Of a stretch of 64,000 nt of DNA, positions 1 through 9,554 are shown piece after piece. The position numbers and the translations under genes were made by a program. The stretch's first letter is position 1, and the number at the start of each line of letters is the position of its first letter. This stretch comes from Klebsiella indica (lineage in GTDB: Bacteria; Pseudomonadota; Gammaproteobacteria; Enterobacterales; Enterobacteriaceae), in contig NZ_VCHQ01000008.1 of the NCBI RefSeq assembly GCF_005860775.1, positions 1 to 64,000 of the forward strand, given 5' to 3'. The notes beneath the pieces were generated by a model. The model was not told the origin of the DNA. It was given only the letters and a program-made list of their open reading frames with translations, and did not search any database.

Positions 1-446
1 TGGCAATCCTGTCCCGTCTGTCGCCAAATGGATTTTGGTGCCAAAGCCGCCGCGAGAGCGACCCAGCCCATGGTCGTTGATGTCATCGGGATGTTTTTTT
101 TCGCACCTGCCGCTGCTTTCAGGGCCCTGATATTACTGCCATCAAGTGCAATAACATCCCAGTCAACCAACTTTTTTTCATCCAGAATCTGGAGTAATTT
201 ATTGAAAATACTGTTCATTATTCCAGCCTTAGACCATCGGTTAAAGCGGTTATAAACCGTCTTCCAGTGACCGTAACGTTCAGGCAAATCTCTCCAGGGA
301 GCGCCGGAACAAAGCACCCAAAATATGCCATTCATGACATGTCTGTGCGCGAAGTAAGGACGGCCACCTTTGGAGGACCCGCTTTCAGCAGGCAACATGG
401 GAGAAATTATCGCCCATGCATCATCAGGGAAATCGTAACGAGCCAT
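1..446 (-). CDS. IS5-family (IS427-like) transposase, partial, cut by window edge
   Basis: This is the N-terminal part of a DDE transposase. Read on the minus strand from an ATG at 446 it starts MARYDFPDDAWAIISPMLP, then passes through GGRPYFAHRHVMNGIFWVL and GAPWRDLPERYGHWKTVYNR, which are typical of the IS427 subgroup of IS5 transposases. The first Asp region follows at WDVIALDGSNIRALK. At about 91-98 there is a run of eight A on the minus strand. Downstream of it the conserved sequence (KHPDDINDHGLGRSRGGFGTK) continues in the -1 frame. IS427-type elements commonly make their transposase by frameshifting or slippage at such a run, so this is probably the normal orfA/orfB junction, although a disabling mutation cannot be excluded. 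The rest of the element lies outside the window. Confidence 0.8.
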   Translation of the reverse strand, partial: MARYDFPDDAWAIISPMLPAESGSSKGGRPYFAHRHVMNGIFWVLCSGAPWRDLPERYGHWKTVYNRFNRWSKAGIMNSIFNKLLQILDEKKLVDWDVIALDGSNIRALKAAAGAKKNIPMTSTTMGWVALAAALAPKSIWRQTGQDC

Positions 447-513
447 GTTAAAGGTACTTTTGTGGTCAAAACAGGTGCCTGATTGTACAAAAAACAGTTA
501 CGGGACACACCCT
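1..513 (-). mobile_element. IS5-family insertion sequence, right-hand part
   Basis: The element enters from the window edge and seems to end near 513. The outer sequence read inward on the minus strand begins AGGGTGTGTCCCGTAACTG, the kind of terminus seen on IS427-group elements, and the transposase ATG lies 67 bases inside it. The other inverted repeat is not in the window, so the exact boundary and any target duplication cannot be confirmed. The element ends about 31 bases before the first CRISPR repeat. Confidence 0.7.
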
Positions 514-544
514 AGATAAAGCTTTTGCTGAAGCCAGTATCGGC

Positions 545-3500
545 CGGTTTATCCCCGCTGGCGCGGGGAACACTTGCGCGTGATGCACATCTTGTGCTCG
601 ACGTACGGTTTATCCCCGCTGGCGCGGGGAACACGGAGAGTGAAGAACGGGTAAGCTCTGGATTTACGGTTTATCCCCGCTGGCGCGGGGAACACGTCCG
701 ACATGCTCCAGGCCCGCTTTGGTCAGTCGGTTTATCCCCGCTGGCGCGGGGAACACGCCTGCTCAATCACCTGCACCTCCACTGCGTTCGGTTTATCCCC
801 GCTGGCGCGGGGAACACGGATACTACGGAAACGGCTACCGAAGCAACGGCGGTTTATCCCCGCTGGCGCGGGGAACACATTAACTGGGTATATCGCCAGA
901 CCCACCAGCGCGGTTTATCCCCGCTGGCGCGGGGAACACAGTATGCACCCGGTTACCCGGTATCTATAGCCCGGTTTATCCCCGCTGGCGCGGGGAACAC
1001 CCTGGTGTTTTGACGGTGGCGCACAACGCTCGCGGTTTATCCCCGCTGGCGCGGGGAACACTGAGGCTGGCGCAGTTTGCTGTCGGCAATATCCGGTTTA
1101 TCCCCGCTGGCGCGGGGAACACAGGGATGCCAGTCCAAGCCTGTTTGTTACCCTCGGTTTATCCCCGCTGGCGCGGGGAACACGGTATCATCGCCCTGGC
1201 CAAAGGTGTAATCGCCGGTTTATCCCCGCTGGCGCGGGGAACACATAAATAGTTAGTTGAGGCGCATTCAGTGATGCGGTTTATCCCCGCTGGCGCGGGG
1301 AACACGGCAGTGATTATTGGTATTGCTGCTGTGTGTGCGGTTTATCCCCGCTGGCGCGGGGAACACTACCGTTCCCGCAATGCTCTGGTGCGCCGCCACG
1401 GTTTATCCCCGCTGGCGCGGGGAACACACTTGCTATCACTGCGGGTACACGTAGCAGACCGGTTTATCCCCGCTGGCGCGGGGAACACCTCGAGATCGCA
1501 GCCTGTAAAAGAAATCAAAGCGGTTTATCCCCGCTGGCGCGGGGAACACCCTTACAAGGATACTTATCTGCCAGTTTGAAACGGTTTATCCCCGCTGGCG
1601 CGGGGAACACGTCTTTGATCGGCTGAGTCTCTTCCATCTGCACGGTTTATCCCCGCTGGCGCGGGGAACACAATGATGTGATCGACCTTCGGCGCGTCGG
1701 TAACGGTTTATCCCCGCTGGCGCGGGGAACACAAAATATGGTCTATGCCAACGAAGATAAAACGCGGTTTATCCCCGCTGGCGCGGGGAACACTCGGTGA
1801 CACGGCAAAAGGCGCTAAAGGCCTGCGGTTTATCCCCGCTGGCGCGGGGAACACGCCGTCTGCTGTAGACGATAAAACGCTATACCCCGGTTTATCCCCG
1901 CTGGCGCGGGGAACACGTCAATCTGAGAAAACAGTCAAACGTTGGTTTTCGGTTTATCCCCGCTGGCGCGGGGAACACAATAACGGGTGCGGTATAATCG
2001 CCAACCTCACCGGTTTATCCCCGCTGGCGCGGGGAACACTGTTCGTTCATTTTTTAACCTCGAAATATGGCCGGTTTATCCCCGCTGGCGCGGGGAACAC
2101 GGATAGCGTTACGGGCGATGATGACGTGAGCTCGGTTTATCCCCGCTGGCGCGGGGAACACACGCGCTTCTTTGTTAAATCCGCCCGACTGGCCGGTTTA
2201 TCCCCGCTGGCGCGGGGAACACGCGCATCTACCGCAGCAGACAGCGTCATTGTTCGGTTTATCCCCGCTGGCGCGGGGAACACTACCAGTGCTTCCGCGA
2301 ACGGCGGTGGGACTGCGGTTTATCCCCGCTGGCGCGGGGAACACGATGTCCCTTTTGTCAGATTTTTCAGATATCGCGGTTTATCCCCGCTGGCGCGGGG
2401 AACACGGGACCATGACAGCAAGCGCTGGCGATTACATCGGTTTATCCCCGCTGGCGCGGGGAACACAAATGTTGAATGCCTTGAGCTAATCACAATGCCG
2501 GTTTATCCCCGCTGGCGCGGGGAACACGCGTTCTCTTATTTATGTTTTGCTTGCCTGCTCGGTTTATCCCCGCTGGCGCGGGGAACACGCGGAAATATCA
2601 CTCACAAACAGCGTCCAGTCCGGTTTATCCCCGCTGGCGCGGGGAACACACGAACACAGCTACCACGAGGGAAGCTACGGTCGGTTTATCCCCGCTGGCG
2701 CGGGGAACACTTACACTTGCCAGGGAGGAACTTGCCTTTGGGCGGTTTATCCCCGCTGGCGCGGGGAACACCCGGAAGAGCCTCCACCGGCAATGCGCTC
2801 TGACGGTTTATCCCCGCTGGCGCGGGGAACACCGGAACGTATCCGTGATAGAGACTGGCTGTAGCGGTTTATCCCCGCTGGCGCGGGGAACACCAATAAG
2901 GGAATAATGCGTCACACCCTCTTCCCGGTTTATCCCCGCTGGCGCGGGGAACACGATGAAACTTACCGGAAGCCGGTATCCGGTTGCGGTTTATCCCCGC
3001 TGGCGCGGGGAACACGCCGCCGTTGGATGTCCAGCCCTCCCGGTCGCCGGTTTATCCCCGCTGGCGCGGGGAACACTTCTGTTGCTGCGCCGCCATTACT
3101 GCCGCGAGCGGTTTATCCCCGCTGGCGCGGGGAACACATATCGGCGAGCGTAGAGCGTAACAGTTTTGCCGGTTTATCCCCGCTGGCGCGGGGAACACAA
3201 TTTATTGGTCTTCTTATCTTTGTATGTGGCCGGTTTATCCCCGCTGGCGCGGGGAACACTTTCTCAGCATCGTCCTTTTTTATCAAGTATGCGGTTTATC
3301 CCCGCTGGCGCGGGGAACACGTCATTCAGGCTGCGCCGACGACCGCTGCTCGCGGTTTATCCCCGCTGGCGCGGGGAACACCGCTGCACTTTAAACGGTT
3401 CGTTGTGGCCGTTCGGTTTATCCCCGCTGGCGCGGGGAACACCAATCCCCTGTTACCAGTGATAGAAACTCGCTCGGTTTATCCCCGCTGGCGCGGGGAA

Positions 3501-3564
3501 CACCGGGGAAGGGTAAAGTAATATTCCCCCGGTAACGGTTTATCCCCGCTGGCGCGGGGAACAC
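545..3564 (-). CRISPR. Type I-E CRISPR array, 50 repeats and 49 spacers
   Basis: The 29-base repeat starts CGGTTTATCCCCGCTG on the plus strand and ends GGGGAACAC. On the transcribed minus strand it reads GTGTTCCCCGCGCC...AAACCG, the repeat of enterobacterial type I-E systems, with an inner palindrome that folds into the Cas6e-cut hairpin. Repeats begin at 545, 606, 667 and so on every 61 bases, up to 3536. Spacers are 32 bases except for two neighbouring 33-base ones (1855-1887 and 1917-1949). I saw no variant repeat, including the first and last. Transcription should run from the leader at 3565-3660 towards lower coordinates, so the newest spacers are near 3500 and the oldest near 575. Spacer targets cannot be named from sequence alone. 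Confidence 0.99.
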
Positions 3565-3660
3565 ACTAAATTTATATATCTGTTTTCTATAGGATTTTTT
3601 AGAAATAAACAATATACCAACCTATTAGTAACAACTCCACCTTATTAAAGAGCAGGTAAC
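3565..3660 (-). promoter_or_regulatory. CRISPR leader
   Basis: A 96-base AT-rich stretch separates the cas2 stop codon from the first leader-proximal repeat. In type I-E loci this position holds the array promoter and the sequence that guides Cas1-Cas2 and IHF for spacer insertion. I infer the role from position and composition. I do not see a clear match to the IHF consensus. Confidence 0.8.
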
Positions 3661-4870
<1,210 letters not shown>

Positions 4871-4874
<4 letters not shown>

Positions 4875-5521
4875 CCTTTGTCTCCAGGTTTAATCAGCAT
4901 TAGCCCGCAGCCAAAAGCCCGGCTTTTCCCATATCCCTGAATCAGACGCTGCAGAAATAACGCTGGGTCGTTAACCACCAGTAGGCCAGAATAGTCCACG
5001 CTGCTGAACTGGATCATCTGCCGGGACTTCGCCCGAACAATCTGCTGCTGCCGATACGCATCCACACTCACTTCACTGAGCGAAAATCCATTCTGTTTCC
5101 CTTGTTTCGCCAGCCAGTCTTGCGCCGTCTGCCGTTGATGCTGCCAGATATCCAGGTCCTCGTTCTTCCCTTTCACCTGACGTTTTGCTTCCATCAACAG
5201 ATCGTGACGTTTACCTGCTTTACAAATCGTTGGATTGGCTCGCAGGCTAAAACGCAGCGTTTGACCCGGGCTTAAGGTCGCTAAGAACGAACGATATTCG
5301 ATATCGAAAATATCGCTCTCAGCCGGTGGTTGTTGAGAAAGCACAAAGAAACGAAATGCTCCCTGAAGCTCCTCTCGACGATAAAGAAACTGCCGTTCGC
5401 CTCTTCCGGGAAACAGCTCCCAAAGCCACTGGTGCATCACATATTCTCCGCGATCCACTAATTTCAGCAGTTGTGATGGTAAAAGCTTACTGGTATGCAG
5501 CGTTATTTTTGCGAGATACAC
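4871..5521 (-). CDS. cas6e: Pre-crRNA endoribonuclease Cas6e (CasE/Cse3)
   Basis: Cas6e cleaves the repeat hairpin of the long array transcript and stays bound to the 3' handle of the crRNA within Cascade. The protein is 216 residues. The catalytic histidine expected in this family lies in YVMHQWLWELFPG (His30), matching the LHQGLWHLFP segment of E. coli. The C-terminal glycine-rich RNA-binding loop appears as GYGKSRAFGCGLMLI near residues 193-207. It overlaps cas5 by 19 bases and cas1 by four, so it belongs to one tightly coupled operon. Confidence 0.96.
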
Positions 5522-6249
5522 GGTTCCTCCTTGATGAGCAGCACGCCTTGATTAACGGTGCGTTCGCCAAACGTCCACTGCTGGCGACTCATTGGCCTGT
5601 CACGACGACGTAAGACTTTATTGGCTTCCAGACCTTCATGTTCGCCCTCCCACCAGCACTGAGGCTGTAATTCCGCTAACGGAATTTTTAGCCTGTTGAA
5701 CTTCTCCCGATACTGATCATACGCATCACTCAGCACATCCGGGGCGGAACCTTCCAGCAGCAAGGGCGCAAGCGGTAATGCCAGAGGATGGCTTTTACGC
5801 CCCAGATACAGAGAGAATACCGGGTGTTGTAACGCATCTCGTAGTTGCTCCAGCGAATATGGCGCACCGGAGGTTTGCGCTATCGCCACCATCCACCAGG
5901 CGTCGGTGTAATAATCCCGACGGGAGATCAGCGCACTCAGCAGTTCAGGATCGCTTAACTCTTCACGACGACTGAAATAACGGGCTTTACGCACTTCTTT
6001 CGGCATCTGGACAGTATGGTAATCCCGCGCCCAACGAGGCTCCCTGCTGGCACATAACAAAAATGCGTAGTGCTGATTAAACTCGTTCAGACGTTTTTCT
6101 TCATCGCGACGAATCCCCAGGGCTGCCGCCAGTAGTCCCAGTAGCGCCGAACGCGTGGGTAACTCATGACTATGGCGCACCTCTCCGGGGGCATCCACGC
6201 CCCATGAAGCCATTGGCCCCTGAAGCTGAAAAATCAGATACTGGCTCAT
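5503..6249 (-). CDS. cas5: Cascade subunit Cas5e (CasD)
   Basis: This 248-residue RAMP-fold subunit binds the 5' handle of the crRNA and caps the Cascade backbone next to Cse1. The start MSQYLIFQLQGPMASWGVDAPGEVR is the hallmark N-terminus of Cas5 type I-E, with the conserved PTRSALLGLLAAALG segment at about 31-45. The gene begins nine bases after the cas7 stop and overlaps cas6e. Length fits the family (about 225-250). Confidence 0.96.
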   Translation of the reverse strand: MSQYLIFQLQGPMASWGVDAPGEVRHSHELPTRSALLGLLAAALGIRRDEEKRLNEFNQHYAFLLCASREPRWARDYHTVQMPKEVRKARYFSRREELSDPELLSALISRRDYYTDAWWMVAIAQTSGAPYSLEQLRDALQHPVFSLYLGRKSHPLALPLAPLLLEGSAPDVLSDAYDQYREKFNRLKIPLAELQPQCWWEGEHEGLEANKVLRRRDRPMSRQQWTFGERTVNQGVLLIKEEPCISQK

Positions 6250-6258
6250 AGTAGCCCC

Positions 6259-7314
6259 TTACGCGCTGATAAAATCCAGCACCTCTTTGATGCTTCCCTT
6301 TCCATTCATCACATCAAAACCGACGGATTCTGTCCGTTGTTCGTAAACCGTATTTATATTCTCGCGCATTTCAGTAATGCGTTTTATCGCGGCCTCCAGC
6401 TGGTTGGTGCCGTTGATCGGGTTGTAAAACGCCGCCGCCAGTGAACGAGGTTGATCGGTTCCTTTTTCCGCCAGCATCCAGGACGCATAAGCACGACTGG
6501 CAAAGCTATTTTGTTTGCCGGTTGGCGAGACTTTCAGCACGGCCTCGGTAAAAGCGCGCAGCGTTTTATTCGCCAGCTCTTCATTGCCGTTCAGATTTTT
6601 CAGTAGCAGGTCTTTGTCTATACAAATATAAGTATAAAACAGAGCCGAGCCGAAACCGGCTTCACCAAGATGCCCCGCGCCAGCATCCTCAGAAGGTTTA
6701 CGCAGATCGTCTACCGCGGTAAAAAAATCATCTTCCACGATGGTTTCACTGACGCCGAATGCATGCGCAACCTGACACGCGGCTTCCACATTGAACTCCG
6801 GTTTATTTGCCAGCATACGGCCAAACATGGCAATATCGACTGCCATGCGATCGCGACGCAGCAGCAAAAGTTCTTCTTCTTTCGGTGCTCGTTTTTCTTC
6901 AGCCAGGCGATGCGCCAGCGCCATGACCGCATCGAACTCTGCCGGACTGATATGCACCAGTTGCTCGGTTTCAGCATTGGTCAATGGTTCTTTCGGTTTC
7001 TTCTCCGTTTTAGCTTTACCTAAATAGTCCGCAATCGGTTTTACCCACTCGACGGCCTTTTTGTCATCGATGCCGTTTTCCGTCAGGATTTTCGCCACCT
7101 CACGCGCAATACGTCCGCTACGAATACCAATATTTCCGGCAAGAGCCTGTTCAAAAAGTTCGGATGTGCGCCAGGCGCGCTTCAGGCTTTGTGAAGAAAC
7201 GCGAAGACGCGTCGCGCCACCGAGCACGACCGTTTTCGGCGAACCGGTGTCATCACGGTTCAGGTTGGCAGCCGGATATGCGGTCAGTAAATGCAGTTGA
7301 ATAAACGTGGTCAT
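6259..7314 (-). CDS. cas7: Cascade backbone subunit Cas7e (CasC/Cse4)
   Basis: Six copies of Cas7 form the helical backbone that covers the crRNA spacer in Cascade. The 351-residue protein opens MTTFIQLHLLTAYPAANLNRDDTG, then TRLRVSSQSLKRAWR, both strongly conserved in CasC. The C-terminal part shows FASRAYASWMLAEKGTDQPRSLAAAF. It lies 14 bases after cse2, with a ribosome-binding sequence AAGGGA just upstream of the ATG. Confidence 0.97.
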   Translation of the reverse strand: MTTFIQLHLLTAYPAANLNRDDTGSPKTVVLGGATRLRVSSQSLKRAWRTSELFEQALAGNIGIRSGRIAREVAKILTENGIDDKKAVEWVKPIADYLGKAKTEKKPKEPLTNAETEQLVHISPAEFDAVMALAHRLAEEKRAPKEEELLLLRRDRMAVDIAMFGRMLANKPEFNVEAACQVAHAFGVSETIVEDDFFTAVDDLRKPSEDAGAGHLGEAGFGSALFYTYICIDKDLLLKNLNGNEELANKTLRAFTEAVLKVSPTGKQNSFASRAYASWMLAEKGTDQPRSLAAAFYNPINGTNQLEAAIKRITEMRENINTVYEQRTESVGFDVMNGKGSIKEVLDFISA

Positions 7315-7328
7315 CTGAGAGTCCCTTA

Positions 7329-7880
7329 TTAATCGTCGTTGTTGGCATCACCGGCCTGGTAATACTCCAGCGCCCAGCGGATACGGATAAATTCAGTTGG
7401 CCGCTGGCGGCGGCGGATATGGTTAAGCAGTTCGTCGTTTTCCCGACACCAGCAAAAGATGTCATCTGCCAGTGACGGAAGATTCACCGCGCCATTAAGC
7501 AGCCGAACCGCACGCAGTAGCTGACGCAGCAATTCATCAGGCGTTTTCACCGCAGACAGCCGGGAAAAGCGCAGTTCGGACATCACCGGGTTATTGCCGG
7601 TCATCTGGCCTAACTGCGCAGCAAAATTCGGCTCTTTAACAATAGATTTAACATGTGCGGCCAGCGCCGCGGTTATCGCCAGCGCGGTAAAACGCCACTC
7701 TTGCCCTTCTATTTTCCATAACGTGTGAGTCTGCATCAGTAGAGAACGAAATCCCTCCGACAGGCAGACTTCATTCACCGTTCTGCTGCGCCGCAGGCTG
7801 GCACGCAGACCGCGTTTTTCCTGCAACTCTTCATGCCACCGGCGCAACGTGGCCTTATGATTGTCTTCCACAATACTCAT
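7329..7880 (-). CDS. cse2: Cascade small subunit Cse2 (CasB)
   Basis: This 183-residue, mainly helical, basic protein is present as a dimer in the belly of Cascade, where it stabilises the crRNA-target hybrid and the displaced strand. The segment RGLRASLRRSRTVNEV (about 23-38) is the basic region conserved in CasB. The last part is rich in Arg and aromatic residues. It overlaps cse1 by four bases (ATGA). Confidence 0.95.
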   Translation of the reverse strand: MSIVEDNHKATLRRWHEELQEKRGLRASLRRSRTVNEVCLSEGFRSLLMQTHTLWKIEGQEWRFTALAITAALAAHVKSIVKEPNFAAQLGQMTGNNPVMSELRFSRLSAVKTPDELLRQLLRAVRLLNGAVNLPSLADDIFCWCRENDELLNHIRRRQRPTEFIRIRWALEYYQAGDANNDD

Positions 7881-9403
7881 TCAGCAGCCTCCTGCTTTTT
7901 CGCTTTGGTGAAATATTTTTTCCGTGCCAGCATAACTCGCTTAAGATCGCCGCCCTCGTAGGGGTTGGTAAAAACATGGTCATCAAAGTAGCGGCGGGTA
8001 AATAACCAGATATCATTTTGCCATTGGCTCAGTCTTTTTTCTGTGCTCTGGCCGCTTTCAATATCGCGAACCAGTTCCAGAAAAGAGGCCTGAGTAAGAT
8101 GCCAGAAGTCGATATCAATAAAGCTGAAATCACCGCGTGCGCCTTTGGCATCAGAGAACCAGGCCTCTTTTAATGCGCTACGTAGCAGGCCGAGGTGACG
8201 CGATGCCGTTTGCGCCGCCTGTCGCAGATCGGGGATAATGTTTTCGGTTAATAACAGCGGGAAGTGATGTTCATACCAGCAGCGGGCTTTCATATTGTCA
8301 AAATCATAGCCAAAGCCCCACAATCCAACCCTGATATCCTTAAGGTTATGCGTAGCGAACGTTTTAACAACCTGAGCCGGGTATTCTCGGTTATTTTCTG
8401 ATGTACCTTCCTGACTCAATCCCAGCCAGTCCCGCCAGATAAGGCCGCCCGGCTGCGGTTTGACGGAATAGCGTTCACTACCTTCTTTTAACGGCAGGCG
8501 ATAAGGTGTCAGTGGGTGTACCCAACCCGCGTAATTAACGCCGTAGTTTTTTACGGTCATCGAACTCAGCAGTTCATCACTGTGAGTTTCACAGAGATCG
8601 CAAGAGCCTGAATGAGTGGATGCAAAATCAAGACGAATACGTCTTGGCATCCCCCAATAGGCCTGCAGCGGATTGACCTGTTCTGGGGTTGTGACGGCAT
8701 TTGCCAGTTCACTGGTGCGGGTGGCGGCTAACCAGGGAAAGACTGATGCATCGCACTGCTCCGGCAAAGGTAATCCACCGCTATCCTGCGGCATAACATT
8801 GAGCCATAGCTTGCGCCATAGAGGCGTTTGCCGGTTACTCTGATACTCCTGCAATTCGATAAGCGTGGTCATCGGCCCGCCGCCTCGCAGCCCGGTTCGA
8901 TAACCTTTACCGCCCGATGGCGCATTAAGCTGCAACGAAAATAACGCCAGCGCCGCGCAGTGCGAGCAAAAGTGCTGCGTGACGCCGCGCTTAACAAAAT
9001 GGTCTTTATTAAATTTGGTGGTTTGCGCCCCAGGAATTTCCGGCAGCAATGAGGCGATTGAAACTTTCTCACCACCTATGGGTTCAAAATCCTGCATAAA
9101 AGAGGGTGTATCGGCACCAAACTGAAAGGCAGACTCTAGCGGTTCCAGCGCCTGACGAAGTTTTTCTGCGCTCAATCCATCGTCGAACCAGATATCCTCC
9201 CAGCGAGCACTGTTTTTCGGCGCGACAGTGCATTGTAATAATCCCAGCAAGAACTGCCAGGCTGCGCCCTGCAAATCCGCTCGCGTGGCGGCGACATCTA
9301 CCACGTTTTCATCTGTCAGATTGACTGGCGCCAGTTTGCCAATGGAACCGTCTTTGAAACGAACGGGAAGCCAGGGTGTTGAAATTAAATTTATCGGAAA
9401 CAT
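7877..9403 (-). CDS. cse1: Cascade large subunit Cse1 (CasA/Cas8e)
   Basis: Cse1 recognises the PAM, opens target DNA and recruits Cas3. The 508-residue protein starts MFPINLISTPWLPVRFKDG, the usual CasA N-terminus. Two Cys pairs can be seen, HFCSHCAAL and GSCDLCETH, which match the zinc-binding sites reported for some CasA proteins. The GLRGGGPMTTLIEL segment is also conserved. The ATG has a good ribosome-binding sequence (AAGGAAAAGG). A 151-base gap with inverted repeats separates it from cas3, which is where E. coli carries its Cascade promoter. Confidence 0.97.
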   Translation of the reverse strand: MFPINLISTPWLPVRFKDGSIGKLAPVNLTDENVVDVAATRADLQGAAWQFLLGLLQCTVAPKNSARWEDIWFDDGLSAEKLRQALEPLESAFQFGADTPSFMQDFEPIGGEKVSIASLLPEIPGAQTTKFNKDHFVKRGVTQHFCSHCAALALFSLQLNAPSGGKGYRTGLRGGGPMTTLIELQEYQSNRQTPLWRKLWLNVMPQDSGGLPLPEQCDASVFPWLAATRTSELANAVTTPEQVNPLQAYWGMPRRIRLDFASTHSGSCDLCETHSDELLSSMTVKNYGVNYAGWVHPLTPYRLPLKEGSERYSVKPQPGGLIWRDWLGLSQEGTSENNREYPAQVVKTFATHNLKDIRVGLWGFGYDFDNMKARCWYEHHFPLLLTENIIPDLRQAAQTASRHLGLLRSALKEAWFSDAKGARGDFSFIDIDFWHLTQASFLELVRDIESGQSTEKRLSQWQNDIWLFTRRYFDDHVFTNPYEGGDLKRVMLARKKYFTKAKKQEAAE

Positions 9404-9554
9404 GCCTTTTCCTTACCTGATGCGCCAGTCCATGGCGCAAAAGTGTTCCCTTGAGTTTTAACGGACTGACAGTTGAAAACTCACTGTCAGCTTGTTGCCC
9501 AGGTGAATCATCAAACGACAGATCACGAAAGCCTGTCAGTGCAATTCTGTGTCG
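9404..9554 (-). promoter_or_regulatory. cas3-cse1 intergenic region with two inverted repeats
   Basis: This is the only sizeable gap in the cas operon (151 bases). It contains TGCGCC-N7-GGCGCA at 9421-9439 and CTGACAG-N11-CTGTCAG at 9466-9490, with another CTGTCAG-like half at 9533-9539. By analogy with E. coli, where the cascade promoter controlled by H-NS and LeuO lies between cas3 and casA, it may hold a promoter for cse1-cas2. I cannot identify definite -35/-10 boxes. Confidence 0.5.

Noticed and set aside
525-3521. Long plus-strand reading frames across the CRISPR array (for example 1745-2803)
   Set aside because: They are repeats of translated CRISPR units ([27 protein letters not shown]). 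The 61-base period moves the frame by one each unit, which makes false frames.
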